Source of the DNA: Lachnospiraceae bacterium | GTDB taxonomy: Bacteria > Bacillota > Clostridia > Lachnospirales > Lachnospiraceae | Length of the DNA: 64,000 nt | Assembly (NCBI GenBank): GCA_015057625.1 | Contig: SVDZ01000001.1 | Span: 430,921-494,920, forward strand | Direction of reading: 5' to 3' | In this document: positions 44,127 through 50,824 of the stretch, piece after piece | Layout of the letters: each line of letters begins with the position of its first letter | How positions within the stretch are numbered: position 1 is the stretch's first letter | Translations under genes and position numbers: made by a program | Notes under the pieces: model-generated | Told to the model about the DNA's origin: nothing | The model's input: only the letters and a program-made list of their open reading frames with translations | Database searches by the model: none

Positions 44127-44979
44127 TGATATATTCCATTATGCACTCTGCCACATTGATACCGGTACAATCCATTATATTCTTAAAGTGTGCATTACTG
44201 TTTACCTCGCAAAGAATCGGTTCATCATTTTCTCCAAAGAGAATATCAACTCCTGCAAAATCAAGATTCAACAGTCGGCACACATCCTTTGCCATCTCTT
44301 CCTGCTGCTTCGTTGGAGTATAGTTATGCATCTTTCCGCCGTTTGTTATGTTAGCTCTGAAATCTCCCTCATTTGTGCGAAGCATAGACGCTACAGCCTT
44401 ACCTCCCACAATATTAATTCTCACATCTCTCCCCTCGGAAGTAGCGATGTATTCCTGAATAATGAATTCTGATTTTCCAATTTTTTGTATTATCTCAAGA
44501 GCATTTTCTCTGTTTTCTGCCTTGTATACCTGAGCACCAAAGGATCCGCAATTTTCTTTAATGATAAACGGAAGTCCCATTTTACTTATTGCAACATCAA
44601 CCAATCCACTCATATCTGCATCAAGTCCAAAAGTAAGAGGACTCACCATAGTCTTTGGCATTTTGATATGAGAATCAGCTAATGCTATATATGTCAGAGA
44701 TTTGTCATCGCAAATTTTAATAGCCCCTGCGCAATTGTACACTTTAAGTCCGTGCTTTTCCAATAATGCAGCCGCCCTCACATCTTTATCCCAACACACA
44801 ACAAAATCAGGTCTCTTTTCAATGATTTCACTTAAATTTGTCAGTACCTGATAATTAGTAATTTTCTCTAACTCACAATCCACTTTTGCTGCAGCAGCAA
44901 CCAGATAGTCATATATTTCATCAAATTTTGCAGATTGTAAATATTGATTTATTATTAACCATGCGTACAAAATGTCCAC
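44098..44979 (-). CDS. RimK-type ATP-grasp ligase (first of pair)
   Basis: A 293-residue ATP-grasp enzyme. Features are KICDDKSLTYIALADSHIKMPKT, LPFIIKENCGSFGAQVYKAENR (ATP-binding loop), FIIQEYIATSEGRDVRINIVGGK, RANITNGGKMHNY, and the metal site LDFAGVDILFGENDEPILCEVNSNAHFKNI. It is closer to the classical RimK/LysX pattern than its partner, whose metal-site Asn is replaced by EDAVGAR. The pair probably forms a heteromeric or sequential ligase that builds an amide-linked product. No amino-group carrier protein or precursor peptide was seen nearby. Confidence 0.87.
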   Translation of the reverse strand: MDILYAWLIINQYLQSAKFDEIYDYLVAAAAKVDCELEKITNYQVLTNLSEIIEKRPDFVVCWDKDVRAAALLEKHGLKVYNCAGAIKICDDKSLTYIALADSHIKMPKTMVSPLTFGLDADMSGLVDVAISKMGLPFIIKENCGSFGAQVYKAENRENALEIIQKIGKSEFIIQEYIATSEGRDVRINIVGGKAVASMLRTNEGDFRANITNGGKMHNYTPTKQQEEMAKDVCRLLNLDFAGVDILFGENDEPILCEVNSNAHFKNIMDCTGINVAECIMEYIIGEHKSYGK

Positions 44980-45004
44980 CTCTTTTTCTTATATATATGT
45001 TTTA

Positions 45005-45033
45005 ATTGTATCTTTTGGAATTATTAGTGTAAA
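45005..45033 (-). promoter_or_regulatory. Promoter of the ATP-grasp gene pair
   Basis: On the minus strand TTTACA (45028-45033) and TACAAT (45005-45010) are separated by 17 bases, about 25 bases upstream of the ligase start, and downstream of the small RNA terminator. A GAGGTGGAC ribosome site follows. Confidence 0.6.
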
Positions 45034-45062
45034 TGCAAGATTGGCTGAATTTACGTCAGAAT

Positions 45063-45190
45063 ATAGTAAAGAACGGTTAGGGCCCCCTTGCTCTAACCGT
45101 TCCGGACTGAAAAATATGTTAGTATACTCTGGGCCTAGGAGTGCCCATGTCCACCATGCTTTGTGTATGGAGGATCTAAAAAGTACTACG
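45063..45190 (-). ncRNA. Unidentified small structured RNA
   Basis: An extended -10 box TGATATAAT (45196-45204 on the minus strand) precedes a compact structured region of about 125 bases. Complementary segments suggest a closed multibranch fold: TAGTACT with AGTATACTA, TCCTCCAT with ATGGTGGA (one mismatch) closing an ACACAAAGC loop, and TGGGC with GCCCA. It ends with GAACGGTTAG...CTAACCGTTC (45071-45102), a strong stem followed by TTTACTATATT. A separate promoter for the next gene lies downstream, so this looks like an independent RNA, not just a leader. It does not match the consensus of SRP, 6S, tmRNA or the common riboswitches as far as I can judge by eye. Confidence 0.6.
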
Positions 45191-45358
45191 GGACTATTAT
45201 ATCAGCCACTAATTTAGCAATGAAGTGATAAATATATCCAATATCTACAACTATATTGATTTTTTTTAATATTTTCACAATTTAGATACCGTTTTTTCGT
45301 ATTATATATTAATATATATTTATCGTGTAAAAATATCACTTTCATACGGAGGAAGTTT

Positions 45359-46030
45359 ATGAGTAACAATTTAACAAATCCTAACGAAAAAAAGGATAAC
45401 AAAAATCTTAATATTATACTTATTGTGGGATTCACTGCCGCATTCATTATTTGCGCACTCTTTATCAAATCCTTGGGAAACAAAGATAAAAATAATAATA
45501 ATTCTTCTGTTTCAAATATCAATAACAACAACACCGTGGCAGCAGTTTCAAAAAATGTTCCTGATGCAACAAAGGGAAGCATTGATGCGAAAATTGATTC
45601 AGCCATTGTATTTAGAGATATAGATTTTAAAATGTCTGTGGATGATGTAAAGAAGATGGAAGATGCAAACGATGATACTCTTCCAAATCCAACCGTCTCT
45701 AAATCCGGTGACGGTTACACATATATTTACTATGAAAGCAATCCTGATAAGCCGTTGAATTTCAGCAATGTAAGCGTTGGATCACAGAACGCACCGGGAT
45801 TAACATATGTATTTAATTCAGATTCTCTCGAAGAGGTTCGCCTCCAGTTTGGACTTATTGATGAAGGCACATTCAATTCTCTCTTGGGTGCCATTAAACA
45901 TTTATACGGAGATTCAACCTTCTACAGAGCACAGGACGGCACAGAGTCATACTGGTGGAATTCCGACAAACAGCTTTTTATGCTTACACAGGACAGCTAC
46001 AGCACAACACTTTTCTTTAGAAGAAAATAA
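45359..46030 (+). CDS. Membrane-anchored extracellular protein of unknown function
   Basis: A 223-residue protein with a charged N-terminus, one transmembrane helix (about residues 18-37), an Asn/Ser-rich linker (about 40-75) and a soluble extracellular domain of about 145 residues (IVFRDIDFKMSVDDVKKMED, YTYIYYESNPDKPLNFSNVSV, TYVFNSDSLEEVRLQFG, STFYRAQDGTESYWW). The domain pattern of an initial small alpha-beta unit and repeated beta strands recalls small ligand-binding lipoprotein domains but I cannot name a family. Strong GGAGGAAG ribosome site; transcribed alone and closed by the terminator at 46041. Confidence 0.75.
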   Translation: MSNNLTNPNEKKDNKNLNIILIVGFTAAFIICALFIKSLGNKDKNNNNSSVSNINNNNTVAAVSKNVPDATKGSIDAKIDSAIVFRDIDFKMSVDDVKKMEDANDDTLPNPTVSKSGDGYTYIYYESNPDKPLNFSNVSVGSQNAPGLTYVFNSDSLEEVRLQFGLIDEGTFNSLLGAIKHLYGDSTFYRAQDGTESYWWNSDKQLFMLTQDSYSTTLFFRRK

Positions 46031-46040
46031 TCTTAAACAA

Positions 46041-46087
46041 AAATAAAATGCGTTGGTAATTGAACTACTTACCAACGCATTTTATTT
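46041..46087. terminator. Bidirectional rho-independent terminator
   Basis: A 19-bp perfect inverted repeat (46041-46059 and 46069-46087), GC-containing in the middle (GCGTTGG) with A/T-rich ends, stands between convergent genes ending at 46030 and 46091. Confidence 0.9.
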
Positions 46088-46090
46088 AAA

Positions 46091-46318
46091 TTAATCTCTG
46101 TCATTTTCTTTAGCCTCGGGAATATCCACACAGTCAGTATTTCTAACCGTACCTTTTGCCCACGGACTTCCCACATCACATCTTCCGTGATGGGATACCG
46201 ATGCAATCTCGCCTTTCTGAAACTCATCTGAAGTAATTACTCTGATTCTGGAAATTCCTGCAGCAGTTTTGCCATCCAGCATATTTACAATATCATCAAT
46301 ATCTTTTTCATCTGCCAT
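46091..46318 (-). CDS. Small protein of unknown function
   Basis: A 75-residue soluble protein with TAGGAGGAATATC before the ATG, which supports real translation. It begins with an acidic segment (ADEKDIDDIVNMLDG) and holds a Gly/Cys-rich core with GRCDVGSPWAKGTVRNTDC. No signal peptide or transmembrane helix. I do not recognise the family. It follows the 46342 gene by 23 bases, so the two are likely co-transcribed. Confidence 0.65.
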   Translation of the reverse strand: MADEKDIDDIVNMLDGKTAAGISRIRVITSDEFQKGEIASVSHHGRCDVGSPWAKGTVRNTDCVDIPEAKENDRD

Positions 46319-46341
46319 AATGATATTCCTCCTACCATATT

Positions 46342-46812
46342 TTACTTATCAAACTTTATATATTTATCTATGGTTTCCTTATTTATGGACCATGCCCTAT
46401 AGTCCAGATATTTGGCTATTTTGTACTCCGGTTTAGCCCAAAGATATACAATGTACATATGTTTTCCTTTTCCGAACTTAGAAAACTTAACATTTTTTCT
46501 GGTAATCTGTTTAATCTTTGCTTCTTTTTGTTCTGCAACATAAATATTCTTGTTTTTGCTGTAATATGACTCTAAAGCTTCTTTTGATAACTTGGTCTTA
46601 ATGAGGACTGCACCGAAAGCCTGAGCCTGATGCTTTGTTCCCATCAATCTTCCTGCAGCCGCTACATCATCAACTAATTCAACTCCATCCGGACAAGGAA
46701 TATTAACCAACATCTTTCTTGCAGAATCTGCTGCAGTATCATTAAGACTCTTGCACCATATAGGTGTTACAATAATCAGAATCAAATAAATTAATAGTAA
46801 TTTTGCTCTCAT
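46342..46812 (-). CDS. Small secreted or membrane-anchored protein of unknown function
   Basis: A 156-residue protein with an N-terminal hydrophobic segment (LLLIYLILIIVTPIWC); the Cys at the end of the hydrophobic run could be a lipidation site although the lipobox is poor. The remainder is a small alpha/beta domain (AQAFGAVLIKTKLSKEALESYY, HMYIVYLWAKPEYKIAKYLDY). I do not recognise the family. It is followed closely by the 75-residue gene. Confidence 0.6.
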   Translation of the reverse strand: MRAKLLLIYLILIIVTPIWCKSLNDTAADSARKMLVNIPCPDGVELVDDVAAAGRLMGTKHQAQAFGAVLIKTKLSKEALESYYSKNKNIYVAEQKEAKIKQITRKNVKFSKFGKGKHMYIVYLWAKPEYKIAKYLDYRAWSINKETIDKYIKFDK

Positions 46813-46928
46813 AATAAAACTCCCTTAAATAATAATTGAATTTCGTTCTTTATTTCACTTTTTCGCTTCTTATACTATAACATTTTTACTTAATTTTTAG
46901 CAACCCCACAGTCATTTTTTACAACAGA

Positions 46929-46962
46929 AGCACCACATCATTTTCAACAACGATATGGTGCT
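46929..46962 (-). terminator. Hairpin downstream of the chitinase gene
   Basis: AGCACCACATC and GATATGGTGCT (46929-46939 and 46952-46962) form an imperfect stem about 75 bases beyond the chitinase stop. No clear T run follows on the minus strand, so it may be a processing or stabilising hairpin. The rest of the 46813-47038 gap shows no gene. Confidence 0.4.
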
Positions 46963-47038
46963 CCTTATGAAGAGGTTTTCTTCATTCCTCGCCTTTATAA
47001 TTCAAAACGCTTACCGCGCCTTCCATTCTTTAATTTGA

Positions 47039-48769
47039 TTAATTAACCATTTCGAATTTCCACTGCTGATTTGCCTGCGCGAAATAATCCCACTGGTGAA
47101 CATTTCCACCTGCTGCAGTAGACCAGTCAGCAACATCCATTGCCTTGTTGCTGTGCTTATTGATAAAGAATACATATCCGTTATCAACTGATGTTATATA
47201 CCATCTCTGGTTTGCTGTGTTGTTGTTATCCCAGATAATGAGGTTGCCGCCGTTTTCTGTAGACCAGCCCCCCATATCAAGGGCACGTCCGCTAAGAGCA
47301 CTTGTAATTACAAATGTACTGTCGTCGCTGTTGAATGATACATAGAATGACTGAGCGTCAGTTCCATTGATTGTCCACTGCTGTACATTTGTTCCTGCTG
47401 CCGGATTTCCTCCTGCAACATCAAGCGCAAGTCCGCTGTGACGGTTAATAATTCTGTATTTTGCCTTTTCAACCTTCATTGAAGACATTTTGTCATTCCA
47501 GTCATTGCCAATCCAAGATGTATCTCCTGTTATAACTTTTGTAGCACCGCTAAAGTTGTCATCAGCATAAAGTGTAACCTTGTAACCAAATGGAACTTTG
47601 AGAGATGACAAATCATCATTTCTGAATCCTTTAGCCTGAATTGCTGAAAGGTTGTAATTTCCTGTTCCAAAGGAAGCTGATCTTCCACCATAATTAATAT
47701 CCTGGTAAATAGTAACATCAGCAGCTCCGTTTCCCGGATTTGTATTACCACCTCCATTGTTGCCGCCGTCATTATTTCCGCCACCGTTATTGCCACCGCC
47801 ATTGTTTGCGCCGTTAGCCATAACTTCTTTAATCGCTGCGAGAAGTGAATAACCGTTGAATGAGTCCTGTCCAACTTCCCAAATCATAGTTCCACCATAT
47901 GACTTGCTGTACTCTGCTTTCTGCTTAATAGTGTTGATGCCGTTGTAGTAAACACCGCTTGCATAATCTGCGTAAGCATTGGAAGGATTCATCTGCACCA
48001 TCTCAGCATATGTTTTTGCAGCACCACCTGCGCCGTATCCATAAAATGGAACTCCGATAACCATTCTGTCATTGCTTACTCCTCTTGCTCCGTAATAATT
48101 TACCATGTCGTAAATCTGAGACCAAGGTGCAACCTCGCCTGTTCCTGACTGATTGTAATCATATGACATCAAATTGAGGAAATCAAAGTAACGATATGTA
48201 CCATTGGCAATGCTTCCTGTAAACCACTGGCTTACAGCCATAGTAAGAAGTTTACCCTGAGATTTAAGTCTTCCTGAAAGTTCAGAAATGAAAGCATCAT
48301 AATTGTTCCAGATATCAGCATCATTTAACTCGATATCGATATCAACACCGTCAAGATTGTATGAATTTACGTAATTCATAATCTGGTTGATAAGGTTTGT
48401 TCTTCTGGAAGCTGAAGTAAATACTCCGTCGTTCTGGAATCCGTTCCAGCCACCGATTGCTATGATAGCTTTACAGTTGTTAGAATGACATTTGCTTACA
48501 ATAGTCTGAACATCTCCGGCAGAAAATCCTGATGTAAGTGTTCCTCCTGCATATGTCATAAAAGCTAAGTTACAATGTGTCATTGCCGAGAAATCAATAG
48601 AATTGATAGTATAATTTCTGTAGGATGGTAAATATCCTACAACCCTTCTCCCTGCTGTCTCCGGATTATACGAAGCAGCTGTTACTTTTGTTGCGCCCAA
48701 AGAAAGTGGAAGCATGGAAAATAACATTGCTACCACAAGAGTGAGCACTAGACTTCGTCTCTTTAACAT
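47039..48769 (-). CDS. Secreted GH18 chitinase-like enzyme with beta/gamma-crystallin and ricin-B modules
   Basis: A 576-residue secreted protein. After a signal peptide (about 1-32) comes a GH18 barrel (about 38-315) with SAMTHCNLAFM, and the catalytic motif DGVDIDIE (DxxDxDxE), so hydrolysis of chitin-type or peptidoglycan-type beta-1,4-GlcNAc bonds is expected. A Gly/Asn-rich linker follows (about 320-345). Residues about 348-433 form one beta/gamma-crystallin domain with two calcium motifs, NDDLSS and NDKMSS. The C-terminal 140 residues are a ricin-B/CBM13 lectin with repeated Q-x-W motifs (NVQQWTI, NQRWYI, NVHQWDY, NQQWKF). All catalytic acids are present. Confidence 0.92.
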   Translation of the reverse strand: MLKRRSLVLTLVVAMLFSMLPLSLGATKVTAASYNPETAGRRVVGYLPSYRNYTINSIDFSAMTHCNLAFMTYAGGTLTSGFSAGDVQTIVSKCHSNNCKAIIAIGGWNGFQNDGVFTSASRRTNLINQIMNYVNSYNLDGVDIDIELNDADIWNNYDAFISELSGRLKSQGKLLTMAVSQWFTGSIANGTYRYFDFLNLMSYDYNQSGTGEVAPWSQIYDMVNYYGARGVSNDRMVIGVPFYGYGAGGAAKTYAEMVQMNPSNAYADYASGVYYNGINTIKQKAEYSKSYGGTMIWEVGQDSFNGYSLLAAIKEVMANGANNGGGNNGGGNNDGGNNGGGNTNPGNGAADVTIYQDINYGGRSASFGTGNYNLSAIQAKGFRNDDLSSLKVPFGYKVTLYADDNFSGATKVITGDTSWIGNDWNDKMSSMKVEKAKYRIINRHSGLALDVAGGNPAAGTNVQQWTINGTDAQSFYVSFNSDDSTFVITSALSGRALDMGGWSTENGGNLIIWDNNNTANQRWYITSVDNGYVFFINKHSNKAMDVADWSTAAGGNVHQWDYFAQANQQWKFEMVN

Positions 48770-48798
48770 TATTAAGACCCCCTATATTATTTTTATAT

Positions 48799-48972
48799 AT
48801 ACCGGGTTCCCCTATCCCGGTGTTCACAGCACATAACCCCTTCTGTAAAATGTGCTGTTATTCACATAAATCCGTATAAACGAAAAAACGCAAGAACATC
48901 CCAATTTGTCTCGCGTTTTCCATCCCCTTTACACTCTTCCACAATTATATTCAAATCATTATTAAAAAACAA
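48799..48972 (-). promoter_or_regulatory. Promoter and structured leader of the chitinase gene
   Basis: TTGTTT (48967-48972) and TATAAT (48944-48949), 17 bases apart, predict a transcript start near 48937 and a leader of about 165 bases. It contains AACGCGAGA...TTCTTGCGTT followed by TTTTTTCG (about 48883-48917, terminator-like), then ACAGCACA/TGTGCTGT (48826-48858) and ACCGGG/CCCGGT (48801-48821) hairpins, then AGGGGG before the start codon. An early terminator-like hairpin in a long leader suggests attenuation or a riboswitch; no known class was recognised. Confidence 0.55.
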
Positions 48973-49016
48973 TTGTCTTATTTTTTAGACCGGGTAAAAA
49001 ATGGGGCAATAATAAA

Positions 49017-49037
49017 GAGGCTGTTATTCACAGCCTC
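49017..49037 (-). terminator. Rho-independent terminator of the LRR gene
   Basis: GAGGCTGT-GAATA-ACAGCCTC on the minus strand followed by TTTATTATT, 12 bases after the stop of the 49050 gene. Confidence 0.85.
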
Positions 49038-49049
49038 TCTTTTATATAT

Positions 49050-50780
49050 TTACCAGTAAAAATAAATATTATCAATTATTTTATCATCACCTATATACAA
49101 TTCTTCAACGTAATCAATATCTAATTCTTCGAAATTATTTCCATCACAAATCAGATAATCCACATAACCAACATATAAAGATGTCATCCCATTGCAGCTG
49201 CAATTTAAGTAGGATACGTCCGACAGATATGGTACAACTAAAGCACTAATTTTATTATTCATGCATAATATTTCTGTCAACTCATCATTATTGTCAATTA
49301 TTAGTTCACTAATATCGTTATACGAGCAATCTAAAACATTAAGATTTCCATTGCTGTCCAGATTCAGTTCGCTTATGTTATTATGTGAACACTGCAATAT
49401 CATAAGGTTTATATTACTATCCAGATTCAGTTCGCTTATTATGTTGTCTGAACAATCCAATGTCATAAGGTTTATATTACTATCCAGATTCAGTTCGCTT
49501 ATTATGTTGTCTGAACAATCCAATGTCATAAGGTTTATATTACTATCCAAGTTCAATTCACTTATATTATTCTTTTCACATTCTAATGATTTCAGTTTTG
49601 CACAATTACTTACATTTAATTCACTAATACTATTTGAGCTACAATCAAGTTCCTCAAGATTATTAAAACTCTCAACATTAAGTTCACTGATTTTATTCTT
49701 AGAGCATTTCAGTTCTTTTAACAATACACCACTTTGTACATTAAGCTTAGTTAACAAATTACCACTACAGTCAACATACTCAAGATTTTTATAGCCTTCC
49801 AGATTCAGTTCTTCAATATTATTATTTTTGCAGTTAATGTATTTAAGATTATCTCCTATAAAATCTAATCTCTCAATTTCATTATTTTGACAATCAAGAT
49901 ACTCAATCTCATTTCCAATACTTAATTCATCAATTTTAGAATTTGTGAGTGTAAAAGATTTGATATTATCACAACTTTCAATTTCAAGATCTTCTAAACG
50001 CAGACAACTCTTCATTGATACATTTTCAAGTTCGGAGCAATACTTAATATCACTTTCATCCATGTAAAGCAAATTATCAGCTTCAATTGATTTAAGTTTT
50101 TCATTGTAATAAACATATAAACCTCCAGTACTTATGCACCCTGTCACTTTTATTTTTAAAAGATTAGGACATCCGCCCACCACTATGCTACGTAGATTAT
50201 TATTGCAACTGACATCTATTTCTTCAAGCTCTGTAAAATAGTCTGTTTCATATCTGTCCTCTATATAGATAATAAAATCATTTTCGAGTCCTTTATTAGA
50301 CCAATTAATCTTCTTCAAATGTCCATCTTTACTCCACTCGTACTGTTCGCTACTCCAATCATCACTTACTGTACACTCACTCTCTTTGCATTCACTTATA
50401 ATTTTCTCTAAAGCATCTATGTCTGCCTGATAATAACCACTAGAAGACACTTTATTATCCACAAAGGTCTCATTTTCTTCTGTTGGAACAGCCGCCACGT
50501 TAATAGGAACATCTGCTTTTTTAACTGTATTGTTATTAATTTTCTTATTTTTTCCGCCTTTTTTTGATTTTTTAACTTTTTTTACTTTTTTATTTTTTTT
50601 AACCTTTTTAACTTTTTTTACTTTTTTTACTTTTGCTTTTCTATTCTTTTTGATAACTGATGTAGTTTTCACATTATTTATTTTTTTCTTTGCAGCCGAA
50701 ACATTCATTCCCGGCGCCATAGAAAAAACAAGCGCAATTATAACCATAACAGTTATCATTTTATTTATTATTCTCTTCAT
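49050..50780 (-). CDS. Secreted LRR protein with Lys-rich stalk
   Basis: A 576-residue secreted protein. A signal peptide ends near AAKKK (about residue 30). Residues about 40-85 are a repetitive Lys/Val tract (KVKKVKKVKKNKKVKKVKK), strongly basic and likely to bind anionic wall polymers. Residues about 110-170 form a small N-terminal domain (AEKIISECKESECTVSDDW-like) shared with the upstream LRR protein. From about 175 to the C-terminus run LRRs of 20-21 residues of the form L-x-x-L-x-C-x-x-N-x-I-x-E-L-N-L, typical of the internalin-like or bacterial Cys/Asn ladder class. No anchor motif was seen. Confidence 0.8.
   Translation of the reverse strand: MKRIINKMITVMVIIALVFSMAPGMNVSAAKKKINNVKTTSVIKKNRKAKVKKVKKVKKVKKNKKVKKVKKSKKGGKNKKINNNTVKKADVPINVAAVPTEENETFVDNKVSSSGYYQADIDALEKIISECKESECTVSDDWSSEQYEWSKDGHLKKINWSNKGLENDFIIYIEDRYETDYFTELEEIDVSCNNNLRSIVVGGCPNLLKIKVTGCISTGGLYVYYNEKLKSIEADNLLYMDESDIKYCSELENVSMKSCLRLEDLEIESCDNIKSFTLTNSKIDELSIGNEIEYLDCQNNEIERLDFIGDNLKYINCKNNNIEELNLEGYKNLEYVDCSGNLLTKLNVQSGVLLKELKCSKNKISELNVESFNNLEELDCSSNSISELNVSNCAKLKSLECEKNNISELNLDSNINLMTLDCSDNIISELNLDSNINLMTLDCSDNIISELNLDSNINLMILQCSHNNISELNLDSNGNLNVLDCSYNDISELIIDNNDELTEILCMNNKISALVVPYLSDVSYLNCSCNGMTSLYVGYVDYLICDGNNFEELDIDYVEELYIGDDKIIDNIYFYW
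49358..49609 (-). repeat. 63-bp tandem repeats encoding LRR units
   Basis: The 63-base unit is repeated in frame; the copies at 49421-49483 and 49484-49546 are identical, and flanking copies differ at a few positions. Identical DNA, including third codon positions, indicates a very recent duplication of one LRR. Confidence 0.9.
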
Positions 50781-50824
50781 ACATTTCCTCCTGTATAAAT
50801 TCCATTCCAGTTTTTTACATTAAC

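Noticed and set aside
45063..45190. SRP RNA, 6S RNA or purine/SAM riboswitch identity
   Set aside because: The conserved SRP domain IV sequence, the 6S open bubble layout and the core motifs of these riboswitches are missing; only a generic structured RNA call is supported.
49261..49794. Plus-strand frame across the LRR repeats
   Set aside because: Repetitive antisense of the LRR units; no ribosome site and no recognisable domain.
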